Assembly (NCBI GenBank): GCA_015490715.1
Contig: WFXH01000102.1
Coordinates: 1-64,000 of the forward strand
DNA from: Saprospiraceae bacterium
GTDB lineage: Bacteria; Bacteroidota; Bacteroidia; Chitinophagales; Saprospiraceae
Reading direction: 5' to 3'
DNA: 64,000 bases
Shown here piece after piece: positions 27,849 through 37,425 of this stretch (its first letter is position 1; each line of letters starts with the position of its first letter). The notes under the pieces are model-generated. The model saw only the letters and a program-made list of their open reading frames with translations. It was not told where the DNA came from and searched no databases. The position numbers and the translations under genes are program-made.

Positions 27849-27965
27849 ATGAAAGTACGGGCATCAGTTAAAAAGCGTTCCGCCGATTGTAAAATCGTCC
27901 GCCGTAAAGGGCGCATCTACATCATCAATAAGAAAAATCCACGATTTAAACAACGTCAGGGATAA
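27849..27965 (+). CDS. rpmJ: 50S ribosomal protein L36, zinc-free type
   Basis: 38 aa: starts [20 protein letters not shown] and ends NPRFKQRQG. Only one of the four zinc-binding Cys/His positions remains (Cys14), so this is the C-minus form. It sits in the standard place between infA and rpsM, 21 nt after infA. Confidence 0.97.
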   Translation: MKVRASVKKRSADCKIVRRKGRIYIINKKNPRFKQRQG

Positions 27966-27977
27966 AATCGCTCATCT

Positions 27978-28355
27978 ATGGCACGTATCGCAGGCGTAGA
28001 CCTTCCGAAAAACAAGCGCGGCGTGATCGGTCTGACCTATATCTATGGCATAGGTCGTACCACCGCACGCAAGATTCTCCAGGAAGCCGGAATTGATGAA
28101 AACATCCGCGTAAAAGATTGGACCGACCAGAATATCCGCGACATCGCCACCTACATCCGCAACAACCTCAAAGTGGAGGGGGAGCTGCGTACCGAAGTGC
28201 AGATGAATATCAAGCGCCTGATGGATATCGGCTGTTATCGCGGCATACGCCACCGCAAAGGCCTGCCTGTGCGTGGCCAGCGCACCCGTACCAACGCGCG
28301 GACGCGCAAGGGTAAGCGCAAGACCGTAGCCAATAAGAAGAAAGCCACTAAGTAA
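27978..28355 (+). CDS. rpsM: 30S ribosomal protein S13
   Basis: 125-aa head protein contacting P-site t[28 protein letters not shown] and [18 protein letters not shown] are diagnostic. Confidence 0.98.
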   Translation: MARIAGVDLPKNKRGVIGLTYIYGIGRTTARKILQEAGIDENIRVKDWTDQNIRDIATYIRNNLKVEGELRTEVQMNIKRLMDIGCYRGIRHRKGLPVRGQRTRTNARTRKGKRKTVANKKKATK

Positions 28356-28382
28356 TTTTGAGCTGTATAAAATCTTTCATCT

Positions 28383-28772
28383 ATGGCAACACGTTCGCGT
28401 AAGGCAAAAAAGCGAAAAGTCAAAGTCGAACCAGAAGGCATCGTCCATATACAGGCGACGTTTAACAATATCATCATCACGGTGACCAATAAGGCCGGGC
28501 AGGTCATCTCGTGGTCCAGTGCCGGAAAGATGAAGTTTCGCGGATCGAAAAAAAATACCCCTTATGCCGCACAAGTAGCCGCACAAGATGCTGCTTCTGC
28601 AGCCTATGAAGCGGGAGTGCGCGTAGCGGAAGTGCGCGTCAAAGGGCCCGGCAGTGGCCGCGAAGCAGCCATCCGTGCGGTCTATCAGGCCGGCATCCGC
28701 ATCACCCGTATTGTCGATGTCACTCCCATACCGCACAATGGTTGTCGGCCACCCAAAAGACGTCGAGTGTAA
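28383..28772 (+). CDS. rpsK: 30S ribosomal protein S11
   Basis: 129-aa platform protein. [16 protein letters not shown] and [13 protein letters not shown], ending [13 protein letters not shown], are standard. A GTATAAAAT motif copy (28365-28373) sits 9 nt before its ATG. Confidence 0.98.
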   Translation: MATRSRKAKKRKVKVEPEGIVHIQATFNNIIITVTNKAGQVISWSSAGKMKFRGSKKNTPYAAQVAAQDAASAAYEAGVRVAEVRVKGPGSGREAAIRAVYQAGIRITRIVDVTPIPHNGCRPPKRRRV

Positions 28773-28776
28773 ATTT

Positions 28777-28801
28777 TTTTATCGGATATAATGCGATAAA
28801 A
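28777..28801 (+). promoter_or_regulatory. Hairpin in the rpsK-rpsD gap
   Basis: TTTTATCG (28777-28784) and CGATAAAA (28794-28801) form an 8-bp A/T-rich stem with a nine-base loop, ending ten bases before the rpsD ATG. S4 controls this part of the operon in E. coli, so a feedback site is possible; weak stem, no further support. Confidence 0.3.
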
Positions 28802-28811
28802 TCTGTAGTGC

Positions 28812-29426
28812 ATGGCAAGATATACAGGACCAAAGACCAAAAAAGCACGAGCCTTTGGCGAAGCCATCTTCGGTTACGATAAATACTTCGAGCGCAAGAA
28901 ATATCCCCCGGGCGAACACGGCAATAAACGCCGTCGCCGACAAAAGTCGTATTACGGCATCCAGCTGATGGAAAAGCAAAAGGCCAAATACACCTACGGC
29001 CTGCTCGAAAGACAGTTTCGCAACCTGTTTAAGAAGGCGGCGCGCCTCAAGGGCAATACCGGAGAATTGTTGCTCCAACTCCTCGAATCACGACTCGACA
29101 ATGTCGTCTATCGCCTCGGCATTGCTCCAACACGACGCGCAGCCCGTCAGCTCGTCAGCCACAGACACATCACCGTCAACGGCAAAGTCACCAATATCCC
29201 CTCTTATTTGCTCAAACCCGGCGAAGTCGTTGGCGTGCGAGGCAAAAGCCAAAACCTCGAAGTGATCAAAAACAGCATTAAACAGAATTCCCAAAACGTC
29301 CGACGTTTCGGATGGCTGGAGTGGAACCCCGATAAAATGGAAGGCGTCTTCCTCCAATACCCCGAAAGAGAAAAAATACCAGAACCCATCAACGAACAGC
29401 TCATCGTCGAACTCTATTCGAAATAA
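28812..29426 (+). CDS. rpsD: 30S ribosomal protein S4, zinc-free type
   Basis: 204-aa early-assembly protein. It starts [17 protein letters not shown], lacks the N-terminal Cys zinc knuckle, and has the S4 RNA-binding domain [27 protein letters not shown] (split). Ends in a typical VELYSK. Confidence 0.97.
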   Translation: MARYTGPKTKKARAFGEAIFGYDKYFERKKYPPGEHGNKRRRRQKSYYGIQLMEKQKAKYTYGLLERQFRNLFKKAARLKGNTGELLLQLLESRLDNVVYRLGIAPTRRAARQLVSHRHITVNGKVTNIPSYLLKPGEVVGVRGKSQNLEVIKNSIKQNSQNVRRFGWLEWNPDKMEGVFLQYPEREKIPEPINEQLIVELYSK

Positions 29427-29480
29427 GTAGTCGACGCACTCCGTGAGCGTCTTGACAAAGCCGAAAAATATTGTGAAACT

Positions 29481-30488
29481 ATGACCAGTATATTGACATT
29501 TCATAAGCCGGAAAAAATAAAGCTCAAAAAGGGCAACGAATTCGAGGGAGAATTTGAATTTAAACCCCTCGAGCCGGGATTCGGCCAAACCATCGGTAAC
29601 TCCCTCAGACGAGTTCTCCTCTCCTCCCTCGAAGGATGGGCGATCAGCAGCGTGCGCATTGTCGACGTCGACCACGAGTTTTCCGTCATCGAAGGCGTAC
29701 GCGAAGATGTCGTCGACATCATCCTCAACCTCAAGCAGGTGCGCTTTAAATTCCTCCGCGAAGACCAAAATACCGTAGAGGAAAAGATCTACATCAGCTT
29801 TACTGGTAAAGAGGAATTCCGAGCTGGCGACATACAGGCCTATACCAACATGTTTGAAATCACCAACCCCGATCTGCTCATCTGCGAGATGGAACCCTGG
29901 GTCAACCTCGACATGGAACTCACCTTGACCAAAGGGCGCGGCTATGTCCCGGCAGAAGAAAACGTCGACGAAAACGCACCCATAGGTGTCATTCCCGTCG
30001 ATGCCATCTATACGCCCATCAAGAACGTGGCCTACACCGTCAGCAATGTGCGTGTCGGTCAAAAGACCGACTACGAAAAACTCCTCCTTTATGTCAAAAC
30101 CGATGGCACTATTACACCCGAAGAAGCTGTAAAGCAAGCCGCTAAAATCCTCATCGACCACCTTGCACTCATCGTCAAAGAAAAAATCGACCTCGATACC
30201 GAAGAAGATCACAAAGAGGTCCAGATGGACGAGGAGATTCTCCACAAGCGCAAGCTACTCAAAACCCCCCTCGAAGACCTCGAACTATCGGTGCGCGCCT
30301 TTAACTGCCTCAAAGCAGCGCGCATCAATACCCTCGCTGACCTCGTGCAATACGAACCGCACGAACTGCTCAAATTCCGCAATTTCGGTAAAAAGTCCTT
30401 AGTCGAAATCGAAGAATTGCTCAAAGATCTCGGCCTTACTCTCGGAATGGACGTGTCTAAATACCAACTTGACGAAAACCACCGTTAA
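29481..30488 (+). CDS. rpoA: RNA polymerase alpha subunit
   Basis: 335-aa alpha subunit. The N-terminal dimerisation domain shows LEPGFGQTIGNSLRRVLLSS; the C-terminal DNA-binding domain (from about 250) shows LELSVRAFNCLKAARINTLADL and FGKKSLVEIEELLKDLGL. Normal length and position between rpsD and rplQ. Confidence 0.98.
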   Translation: MTSILTFHKPEKIKLKKGNEFEGEFEFKPLEPGFGQTIGNSLRRVLLSSLEGWAISSVRIVDVDHEFSVIEGVREDVVDIILNLKQVRFKFLREDQNTVEEKIYISFTGKEEFRAGDIQAYTNMFEITNPDLLICEMEPWVNLDMELTLTKGRGYVPAEENVDENAPIGVIPVDAIYTPIKNVAYTVSNVRVGQKTDYEKLLLYVKTDGTITPEEAVKQAAKILIDHLALIVKEKIDLDTEEDHKEVQMDEEILHKRKLLKTPLEDLELSVRAFNCLKAARINTLADLVQYEPHELLKFRNFGKKSLVEIEELLKDLGLTLGMDVSKYQLDENHR

Positions 30489-30500
30489 AACCATCTCCTC

Positions 30501-31106
30501 ATGAGACACAGAAAAAAAGTAGCCAAACTCGGTAGAAAGAGTGCCCAGCGCAAAGCGCTGTTGAAGAGCCTTGCCAATGCACTCATTCGCCATAAACGCA
30601 TCGTCACCACCTTGGCCAAAGCCAAGGCCCTGCGGCCCTTCGTCGAACCCATCATCACACGGGCCAAAGAAGACAATCTCCACAGCAGGCGCATGGTGTT
30701 TCGAAAGCTCCAGGATAAAGAGGCCGTCAAAGAACTCTTCGGCACGATACGACCCAAAATCATGGATCGGCCCGGCGGATATACCCGTGTCGTACGCATG
30801 GGCTTCCGCAAAAGCGACTTCGCCGAAATGGCCATGATCGAACTCGTCGACTTCAACGAAGTCTACACTACCAAAGAGACCCCTACACCAACCAAAACGC
30901 GCTCCAAGACGCGTCGTGGTGGGAAGAAGAAAAAGGCTAAATCCACAGACCAGAGCACTGGTGCCACCACCGCTACCGCCTCTGCCAAAGAACAACCATC
31001 GTCATCACCAGAGGTAGAGGATACAGCATCGCCCACCACATCGACGCCTCCGGCGGAGGAGAACAACAACACCGAAGCGGAGGACAACAAAAAAGAAGAA
31101 GCTTAA
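30501..31106 (+). CDS. rplQ: 50S ribosomal protein L17 with long C-terminal tail
   Basis: 201 aa against a usual 115-130. The core ([29 protein letters not shown]... [24 protein letters not shown], split) is normal. From about residue 130 follow a basic Arg/Lys stretch ([15 protein letters not shown]) and then a Ser/Thr/Glu low-complexity tail ending [13 protein letters not shown]. Last ribosomal gene of the operon; I see no terminator before the DUF1573 gene. Confidence 0.96.
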   Translation: MRHRKKVAKLGRKSAQRKALLKSLANALIRHKRIVTTLAKAKALRPFVEPIITRAKEDNLHSRRMVFRKLQDKEAVKELFGTIRPKIMDRPGGYTRVVRMGFRKSDFAEMAMIELVDFNEVYTTKETPTPTKTRSKTRRGGKKKKAKSTDQSTGATTATASAKEQPSSSPEVEDTASPTTSTPPAEENNNTEAEDNKKEEA

Positions 31107-31167
31107 CATACGGATATTGTATAGCCATTCGTTAAAGACACGAATTGTGATTTCAAAATACCCGATT

Positions 31168-31635
31168 ATGAAAAATCTCATCTTTTTGCTGGGATTGATG
31201 CTTGGAACATCCGCCGCATGGGCCCAGGCCAATACGGATCAATCCAAGTTGGAGGAGAAAATGGGGCCCAAAATCGAATTTTCGACCACGATCGTCGACT
31301 ACGGCACGATCGAGCAAGGGGCCGATCCTCTGCGCGTCGTCGAATTTAAAAATGTCGGCGACGAACCACTCATAATCAAGAACGCCCGAGGATCGTGTGG
31401 ATGTACGGTACCTTCCTGGCCGAAAGAGCCCATCATGCCCGGTGAATCCTCCAAGATAGAAATCCGCTACGACACGAAGCGTATCGGTCCGATTAGTAAG
31501 ACCGTCAAAATCACGACCAACGAAAAGGACAACAACGTCCATGTGCTGCGCGTAAAGGGAAAAGTGCTCCGCAAAGAGCCCAAAAAAGACCTTCCCGTCA
31601 AGGAGTCCAACTTGTTGGCGCCCAAATCCAAATAG
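31168..31635 (+). CDS. DUF1573 domain secreted protein
   Basis: 155 aa with a Sec signal peptide (MKNLIFLLGLMLGTSAAWAQ). The body is one Ig-like DUF1573 domain: VVEFKNVGDEPLIIKNARGSC, GCTVPSWPKEPIMPGESSKIEI and VKITTNEKDNN. Such domains are frequent in Bacteroidota envelope proteins; function unknown. I chose ATG 31168 because it begins the signal peptide; an earlier ATG at 31117 adds a charged stretch that would spoil it. The gene lies 61 nt after rplQ and may be read through from the ribosomal operon. Confidence 0.85.
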   Translation: MKNLIFLLGLMLGTSAAWAQANTDQSKLEEKMGPKIEFSTTIVDYGTIEQGADPLRVVEFKNVGDEPLIIKNARGSCGCTVPSWPKEPIMPGESSKIEIRYDTKRIGPISKTVKITTNEKDNNVHVLRVKGKVLRKEPKKDLPVKESNLLAPKSK

Positions 31636-31664
31636 TCAAAAAGGACCTTTCCTGCTTTGCTCTT

Positions 31665-31704
31665 CGCCCTAAGCCCATCTACAATAAAAGATAGGCTTAG
31701 GGCG
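31665..31704 (+). terminator. 11-bp inverted repeat after the DUF1573 gene
   Basis: CGCCCTAAGCC (31665-31675) and GGCTTAGGGCG (31694-31704) form a perfect 11-bp stem with an 18-nt loop. There is no T-run after it, so it is either a factor-assisted terminator or processing site ending the ribosomal transcript or an mRNA structure in the yaaA leader (yaaA starts at 31739). Confidence 0.5.
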
Positions 31705-31738
31705 TAGTCTATATATAAGGAGCAAAAAGGCACGAGGA

Positions 31739-32515
31739 ATGTTGGTCGTATTATCACCGGCGAAGCGCTTAAACGAAAAGCCCGTCGATGTATGTGAACG
31801 ACTGCAGTGTACGGCACCCGCGTTTGTCGACAAGGCCTGCGTATTACTCGATGTGCTGAAAAAATACGATGCCAAGGGATTGCAATCCCTGATGGGCATC
31901 AGCGATAAGCTCGCACAAATCAACTACGAGCGCTTTCAGCAGATGAAGATCCCCGCGAATGGGCAGGGAAAGCCAGCAGTCTTTCTCTTCAACGGGGAAG
32001 CGTTCCAGGGGCTGGCGGCCCATACCCTGACCCTCGAAGAGCTCCAACGCCTCCAGCAGCACTTGCGCATCCTCTCAGGCCTCTACGGCGTCTTGCGCCC
32101 CCTCGATATCATCATGCCCTATCGACTCGAGATGGGCACGTCTTTACAGTTTGACGGCTATGCGGATCTCTATGCCTTTTGGAAAGACATCCTGACGGAT
32201 TTTATCAATAGCGAAATTGAAAAGGCCAATTATTCCGCACTCATCAATCTCGCCTCGCAAGAGTATTTCAATGCTCTCGATCCCGGAAAAATACGCGTCC
32301 CCATCTACCACATTCACTTTCGAGAATACCTCAACGGAAAATACAAATTCATGGCCTTTTACGGTAAAAAGGCCCGTGGCCTGATGACGCGTTTTATCGT
32401 GAAGAACAATCTCCAGACCCCCGAAGAACTCGTCCACTTCGACTTAGAAGGATATCACTTCCACCCCGAGATGTCGGATACCTACAACTTCTACTTCACC
32501 AGAGGAGACGATTGA
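31739..32515 (+). CDS. yaaA: Peroxide stress protein YaaA (DUF328/UPF0246)
   Basis: 258-aa cytosolic protein of the YaaA family, which limits iron and DNA damage during peroxide stress in E. coli and binds DNA. Family motifs: MLVVLSPAKRLN, FNGEAFQGL, LSGLYGVLRPLDIIMPYRLEMGT, NLASQEYFNAL and KKARGLMTRFI. It follows the 11-bp hairpin and has an AAGGAGC sequence upstream, one of few SD-like sequences in the window. Confidence 0.93.
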   Translation: MLVVLSPAKRLNEKPVDVCERLQCTAPAFVDKACVLLDVLKKYDAKGLQSLMGISDKLAQINYERFQQMKIPANGQGKPAVFLFNGEAFQGLAAHTLTLEELQRLQQHLRILSGLYGVLRPLDIIMPYRLEMGTSLQFDGYADLYAFWKDILTDFINSEIEKANYSALINLASQEYFNALDPGKIRVPIYHIHFREYLNGKYKFMAFYGKKARGLMTRFIVKNNLQTPEELVHFDLEGYHFHPEMSDTYNFYFTRGDD

Positions 32516-32542
32516 GGTAGCGCGACACAGTCGAAGGACAGG

Positions 32543-32574
32543 TTGGGTATTTTCTACGTAATTCTCTACATTTG
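32543..32574 (+). promoter_or_regulatory. Complete Bacteroidota promoter before the hydratase
   Basis: TTG (32543-32545), 21-nt spacer, TACATTTG (32567-32574). Both elements and spacing match the Bacteroidota consensus. The transcript would start near 32581, about 19 nt before the ATG. Confidence 0.65.
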
Positions 32575-32599
32575 CCTGTAGCTTCAACTATTGCGGTGC

Positions 32600-33376
32600 A
32601 TGGAGTATATAGAGTTTTCCATATCCGATGGCATTGCGCGCATCGTGCTCAATCGCCCTGAGAAGTACAATGCCGTCCATCGAAGGATGGCTTTAGAGAT
32701 ACAGGAGGCTTTGTGCGCGGTATCTGAGGACAAAACAGTGCGCGTTCTTCTCTTCACGGGCAAGGGCAAGGCCTTTTGTGCTGGTCAAGATCTCAACGAG
32801 GTGGTAGATCCCGAGGGCCCGGCGCTTAAAGATATCGTGGCACGGCATTACAATCCGATTGTACGGGCCATACGCAATATGCACGTGCCGGTGGTGGCTG
32901 CAGTCAATGGCGTAGCTGCCGGTGCGGGGGCCAACATTGCGTTGAATTGCGACATCGTGGTAGCCAAAAAGTCTGCAGTGTTTATTCAGGCGTTTAGCAA
33001 GATCGGGCTGATACCCGATAGCGGAGGGACGTGGATCTTACCCCGCCTCATCGGATGGCAAAAGGCCTTAGCCGTATCCATGCTTGCCGATACGATTACT
33101 GCCGAAGAAGCCGAGCGCATGGGCATGATCTATCGATGGTGGGAAGACGACGAGTTTGATGAGCAAGTAGAAGCGCTCCTCGTCCGATTGTCTCAAATGC
33201 CGACCTATGGGCTGTATCTTACCAAAGAAGCCTATCGGCTGAGTGCCCAGTTGAGCTTGGAAGAGCAATTACAAGTTGAGGCGCACCTGCAAACTCTTGC
33301 CGGCGCATCCGACGATTATCGCGAAGGGGTACGCGCCTTTTTGGAAAAGCGAAAGCCTCAATTCAAGGGCAAGTGA
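32600..33376 (+). CDS. paaG: Enoyl-CoA hydratase/isomerase, PaaG-like
   Basis: 258-aa crotonase-fold enzyme. The oxyanion-hole regions are [11 protein letters not shown] and [33 protein letters not shown] is characteristic of PaaG, the 1,2-epoxyphenylacetyl-CoA isomerase that makes the seven-membered oxepin ring in aerobic phenylacetate breakdown. Other paa genes (paaABCE, paaZ) are not in this window, so the specific substrate is inference and it could act in ordinary beta-oxidation. ATG 32600 follows a complete promoter. Its TGA overlaps the next ATG by one base (TGATG). Confidence 0.85.
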   Translation: MEYIEFSISDGIARIVLNRPEKYNAVHRRMALEIQEALCAVSEDKTVRVLLFTGKGKAFCAGQDLNEVVDPEGPALKDIVARHYNPIVRAIRNMHVPVVAAVNGVAAGAGANIALNCDIVVAKKSAVFIQAFSKIGLIPDSGGTWILPRLIGWQKALAVSMLADTITAEEAERMGMIYRWWEDDEFDEQVEALLVRLSQMPTYGLYLTKEAYRLSAQLSLEEQLQVEAHLQTLAGASDDYREGVRAFLEKRKPQFKGK

Positions 33377-34551
33377 TGGCGAAGGGAAAGGTGGGCATCA
33401 TCGGTGCAGGGACGATGGGGGCAGGCATTGCCCAAGTAGCTGCCCTCGCTGGTCATCGCGTTGTACTCATCGATATTTTACAAGACCAGTTAAATCGTGC
33501 ACAGAAGACGATCCACCATTTCATACAGAGAGCCGTAGAAAAGGGCAAGCTCTCCGAGCATGTCGCCGAGGCGGCCCTTGCATCATTGAGTTACACCACC
33601 GATTATAATGTGCTCACCGATGCCGTGTTGGTCATCGAAGCTGTCGTCGAAGACGAAGGGGTCAAAGCAGCCGTGTTGGAGGAGGTGTCCGGGCACGTAA
33701 GTCAGGAGTGCATCATTGCGACCAACACTTCATCGCTATCGGTGACGGCACTTTCGAGGAATGTGTCGGCACCAGAGCGTTTTCTGGGGCTGCACTTTTT
33801 CAATCCCGCCCCACTGATGGCATTGGTTGAAGTGGCTCCGACAGTAGCAACCTCTGAAGTGGTGTGTCGTCGTGCCGAACAGATGATGCGCGACTGGGGA
33901 AAGGAGGCGGTGCGTACGCAGGATTTGCCCGGGTTTATCGTCAATCGCATAGCGCGCCCCTATTACGGCGAAGCGCTTTGTATCGTCGAAGAGCGCCTCG
34001 CCACGGTTGAGCAGGTCGATCGCGCCATGAAATCGATCGGCGGCTTCCGCATGGGCCCCTTCGAACTGATGGATCTCATCGGACTGGATGTCAACTACGC
34101 GGTCTCCGAACAGGTCTTCCAAGCCTTTTACTATGATCCACGATATCGCCCATCGCTCTTGCAGAAGAAGATGGTCGAGGCTGGGTGGCTCGGCAAGAAG
34201 ACAGGGAAGGGGTTTTACACCTACGCATCGGAGCCCCCTGTGCCTACGCTATCGTGGCCCGTTCAACAGCCTATTGGCGATGAGGAGATCTTTATGCGCA
34301 TCCTATCGATGTTGATCAACGAGGCAGCTGATGCCGTAGTACGGGGGGTAGCCTCGAAAGAAGATGTCGAAACAGCGATGACGCGTGGGGTCAATTACCC
34401 TAAGGGATTGCTCCACTGGGCCGATGAAATCGGCATTCGTACGGTCGTCCGCCAACTGGATGCCCTTTTTGAGCGCTATCGCGACATGCGGTACCGATGT
34501 AGTCCGCTATTGCGCCAGATGGCGGCGAAGGATGCGCGTTTTTTTCATTGA
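33376..34551 (+). CDS. paaH: 3-hydroxyacyl-CoA dehydrogenase, PaaH-like
   Basis: 391-aa NAD-dependent dehydrogenase; in the phenylacetate pathway the homologue oxidises 3-hydroxyadipyl-CoA. N-terminal Rossmann motif [15 protein letters not shown], catalytic His in [17 protein letters not shown], then the C-terminal dimer domain with [16 protein letters not shown] and a second, shorter repeat ([13 protein letters not shown]). The TGATG overlap shows it is translationally coupled to the PaaG-like gene, and the pair is the last two steps before thiolysis. Confidence 0.88.
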   Translation: MAKGKVGIIGAGTMGAGIAQVAALAGHRVVLIDILQDQLNRAQKTIHHFIQRAVEKGKLSEHVAEAALASLSYTTDYNVLTDAVLVIEAVVEDEGVKAAVLEEVSGHVSQECIIATNTSSLSVTALSRNVSAPERFLGLHFFNPAPLMALVEVAPTVATSEVVCRRAEQMMRDWGKEAVRTQDLPGFIVNRIARPYYGEALCIVEERLATVEQVDRAMKSIGGFRMGPFELMDLIGLDVNYAVSEQVFQAFYYDPRYRPSLLQKKMVEAGWLGKKTGKGFYTYASEPPVPTLSWPVQQPIGDEEIFMRILSMLINEAADAVVRGVASKEDVETAMTRGVNYPKGLLHWADEIGIRTVVRQLDALFERYRDMRYRCSPLLRQMAAKDARFFH

Positions 34552-34576
34552 CACAACAAACACTTGTGTAGATGTT

Positions 34577-34608
34577 TTGCAATAGTCAAAGACGTGCATT
34601 TATATTTG
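34577..34608 (+). promoter_or_regulatory. Complete Bacteroidota promoter before tdh
   Basis: TTG (34577-34579), 21-nt spacer, TATATTTG (34601-34608). Transcription from about 34615 gives a 76-nt leader that carries three copies of the TRAAAT motif family. Confidence 0.6.
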
Positions 34609-34611
34609 TGC

Positions 34612-34671
34612 ATAAAATGGGACGAATGAATCCGTGGAACCATTTTAGCGGTGTGTTTGGTGGTATGAAAT
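34612..34671. repeat. Cluster of three dispersed-motif copies in the tdh leader
   Basis: ATAAAATGG (34612-34620), the inverted CCATTTTA (34640-34647) and GTATGAAAT (34663-34671). The first two can pair with each other over about seven bases. All lie between the promoter and the tdh ATG. Confidence 0.5.
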
Positions 34672-34690
34672 TGTGAAAGTGATTGGGTAA

Positions 34691-35653
34691 ATGAAAGAGC
34701 GGATATTGGTCATTGGCGCAGCAGGTCAGATAGGTACGGCCCTCCTCGATGCCTTAATAGAAGCGTATTCCCGCGATGCAGTGCATGCTGCCGATATCCG
34801 TCCTATAGAATACGGTGGGCCGAGCTATCGCATGGACATCACTGTGCCTGCATCGGTGACGGAAGTCTTTCGGAAAGTGCGTCCCACGCAGGTCTATCAC
34901 CTTGCTGCAATCCTATCCGCATCGGGGGAAAAAGATATCCATAAGACTTGGGCGGTCAATGTAGATGGCTACCGACATGTATTGTTTCACTGTCGTGATT
35001 TTGAGGTCAAGAGGGTATTTTATCCGAGTACCATAGCGGTGTTTGGTCCCACTACGCCTAAGGAGAACACCCCGCAGGATACACCCCTGTTGCCCCAGAC
35101 GGTCTACGGCATGAGCAAGGTGAGCGGGGAAATGTGGTCGCAGTACATGTATGCCAAATTTGGGCTCGACGTGCGCAGTCTTCGCTATCCGGGAGTGATC
35201 GGATGGCGGACCATTCCCTCTGGGGGAACCACGGATTACGCCGTAGAGATGTTTTATGCAGCTATCGAAGGGAAGACCTATCGCTGTTTTCTCGACCGTG
35301 ATACTTATCTTCCGATGATGTACATGCCCGATGCTATCAAGGCGACCCTGCAACTCATGGAGGCAAGTACGGAAAAAATCACCCTGCACTATGGATATAA
35401 CATCTCAGGCACGAACTTTGCTCCGAAAGACCTCGAAGCGTCCATACGAGAATTCATTCCCGACTTTCGGGTGGAGTATCGGCCCGACTATCGACAGGAG
35501 ATTGCATCGACATGGGTGCGCAGCATTGATGATTCTGTAGCGCGAAGGGACTGGGGCTGGAAGCCCGAGTACGACTTGCGGCGCATGACGGAGGACATGT
35601 TGATGCACTTGCAAAAAAAATTCAATAGCAGCATACCCGAACCCATCGAGTAG
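34691..35653 (+). CDS. tdh: L-threonine 3-dehydrogenase, SDR (epimerase-like) type
   Basis: 320-aa NAD-dependent enzyme oxidising L-threonine to 2-amino-3-ketobutyrate. N-terminal motif [14 protein letters not shown]; the extended-SDR active site has Ser in [13 protein letters not shown] and YGMSK with Tyr/Lys; [23 protein letters not shown] and [11 protein letters not shown] are hallmarks that separate this family from UDP-sugar epimerases. It lies 29 nt upstream of kbl, whose product uses its unstable product, so the two form the threonine-to-glycine route. Confidence 0.92.
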   Translation: MKERILVIGAAGQIGTALLDALIEAYSRDAVHAADIRPIEYGGPSYRMDITVPASVTEVFRKVRPTQVYHLAAILSASGEKDIHKTWAVNVDGYRHVLFHCRDFEVKRVFYPSTIAVFGPTTPKENTPQDTPLLPQTVYGMSKVSGEMWSQYMYAKFGLDVRSLRYPGVIGWRTIPSGGTTDYAVEMFYAAIEGKTYRCFLDRDTYLPMMYMPDAIKATLQLMEASTEKITLHYGYNISGTNFAPKDLEASIREFIPDFRVEYRPDYRQEIASTWVRSIDDSVARRDWGWKPEYDLRRMTEDMLMHLQKKFNSSIPEPIE

Positions 35654-35682
35654 CTCCATATCAGGTCAATAAATCTTGTCTT

Positions 35683-36879
35683 ATGTTCGAACCCTACAGG
35701 AAGGCATTACAGCGCGAAATCGAAGAAATCAAACAGGCAGGCCTCTATAAAGCCGAGCGCATCATCACGACGCCCCAGGGAGCGTGTATTGCTACGACCG
35801 ATATGTCGGAGGTGTTAAACTTTTGCGCCAACAATTACTTGGGTCTGTCCTCGCATCCGGAATTGATACGTGCGGCGAAAGAGACGATCGATGCCTATGG
35901 ATTTGGGTTGTCTTCGGTGCGCTTCATCTGTGGTACGCAGTCGATTCACAAAGAGCTGGAGCAGAAGATTGCGGACTTTGTGGGGATGGAGGATGCCATA
36001 CTGTATTCATCGGCCTTTGATGCCAATGGCGGTCTGTTTGAACCCTTGCTCGGGCCTGAGGATGCGGTGATTTCCGACCGCCTCAACCATGCCTCCATCA
36101 TTGACGGCATACGTCTGTGCAAGGCCAAGCGCTACGTGTATGCCAACAACGACATGGAGGATTTAGAGGACAAGCTTCGCCAGGCACGTGAAGACGGGGC
36201 CCGTAGGATCCTCATCGCGTCGGATGGGGTATTCTCGATGGATGGCATCATCGCGAAAGTGGATGAAATCTGTGATTTGGCCGACAAGTACGAGGCCATG
36301 GTCATGATTGACGACAGCCATGCCACGGGCTTTATCGGCCCTAAGGGGCGGGGTACGCACGAATACCGCAATGCCATGGGGCGTGTGGATATCATCACTT
36401 CGACCTTTGGCAAGGCGCTGGGGGGTGCTTCGGGGGGATTTACCGCTGCAAGGAAGGAAATCGTAGAGATATTGCGTCAACGCTCACGCCCGTATTTGTT
36501 TTCCAATACCCTGGCGCCCGCTGTGGTTGGGGCCACCCTCAAAGCTCTTGACCTATTGACTGAGAGTACGGAGCTGCGCGACAAGCTCGAGTGGAACACG
36601 CGGTATTTTCGCGAGCACATGACCAGAGCGGGCTTTGACATCATCCCGGGCGAGCATCCCATCGTGCCCATCATGATATACGATGCGCAGGTATCGCAGG
36701 TCTTCGCCGACGAGCTCCTCAAGGAAGGCATTTACGTCATTGGATTTTTCTATCCCGTTGTGCCCAGAGGGCAAGCGCGCATACGCGTACAGCTCTCGGC
36801 CCAACACGAAAAAGAACACCTCGATAAGGCCATTACGGCGTTTATTAAGGTAGGTCAAAAGCTTGGCATCATTACATAG
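35683..36879 (+). CDS. kbl: Glycine C-acetyltransferase (2-amino-3-ketobutyrate CoA ligase)
   Basis: 398-aa PLP enzyme that cleaves 2-amino-3-ketobutyrate with CoA to glycine and acetyl-CoA. Alpha-oxoamine synthase features: [29 protein letters not shown], the cofactor Asp in [13 protein letters not shown] (about 208-220), and the Schiff-base lysine K244 in [13 protein letters not shown]. Same length as E. coli Kbl. Directly follows tdh. Confidence 0.95.
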   Translation: MFEPYRKALQREIEEIKQAGLYKAERIITTPQGACIATTDMSEVLNFCANNYLGLSSHPELIRAAKETIDAYGFGLSSVRFICGTQSIHKELEQKIADFVGMEDAILYSSAFDANGGLFEPLLGPEDAVISDRLNHASIIDGIRLCKAKRYVYANNDMEDLEDKLRQAREDGARRILIASDGVFSMDGIIAKVDEICDLADKYEAMVMIDDSHATGFIGPKGRGTHEYRNAMGRVDIITSTFGKALGGASGGFTAARKEIVEILRQRSRPYLFSNTLAPAVVGATLKALDLLTESTELRDKLEWNTRYFREHMTRAGFDIIPGEHPIVPIMIYDAQVSQVFADELLKEGIYVIGFFYPVVPRGQARIRVQLSAQHEKEHLDKAITAFIKVGQKLGIIT

Positions 36880-36882
36880 GGT

Positions 36883-37386
36883 ATGCAGGGGATGGTACAG
36901 CGCAAGTCAACGCTCTGGAGAATGTTGATCTTGGGGAGCTTACTGGCCGCTGTGGCCATAGTGCAATGCCGACGTACGAAGTTTTCCTCTGTGCCGGCCA
37001 TAGAAATTCTCGGCATTTCCAGAGATACGATGGTGCAGGGTGCGTTCAATCAAGATTCTATTTTGGTCTACCTGGCCATACGCGATGGCGATGGCGACAT
37101 CGGCGAGGGCCCGGACGACACGCTTCCCAACATTGAGATTACCCTGATCAATACAGGCGTCGTCGAATACATCCGTATGCCTGAAATCGAGCACAACGCT
37201 TCGCCCATTTATGCAGAAGCCACCGTGCGCATCTACACGACATGCTGTGTATATGACGATGCGATTCCGCCCTGTACACCTACCGACAGTGTACAGCATC
37301 TCGTCTATCAAATACGCATCAGAGACCAACGAGGGCAATGGTCCAATAGCGTACAAACTACACCCATCGCATTACTCTGCCGATGA
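36883..37386 (+). CDS. Hypothetical lipoprotein with DGDGDIG motif
   Basis: 167 aa. The N-terminus (RMLILGSLLAAVAIVQC) looks like a lipoprotein signal with Cys29 as lipid site, although the residues just before the Cys are not ideal. The body has the RDGDGDIGEGPDD stretch, an acidic, probably Ca2+-binding pattern found in many uncharacterised Bacteroidota lipoproteins, and ends with YQIRIRDQRGQWSN. It starts four nucleotides after kbl, so it may be cotranscribed, but no functional link to threonine use is evident. Starts at 36892 or 36922 are possible. Confidence 0.7.
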   Translation: MQGMVQRKSTLWRMLILGSLLAAVAIVQCRRTKFSSVPAIEILGISRDTMVQGAFNQDSILVYLAIRDGDGDIGEGPDDTLPNIEITLINTGVVEYIRMPEIEHNASPIYAEATVRIYTTCCVYDDAIPPCTPTDSVQHLVYQIRIRDQRGQWSNSVQTTPIALLCR

Positions 37387-37425
37387 GCACGATTTTATGA
37401 CCAAACGATAAAAGGATTGGATGCA

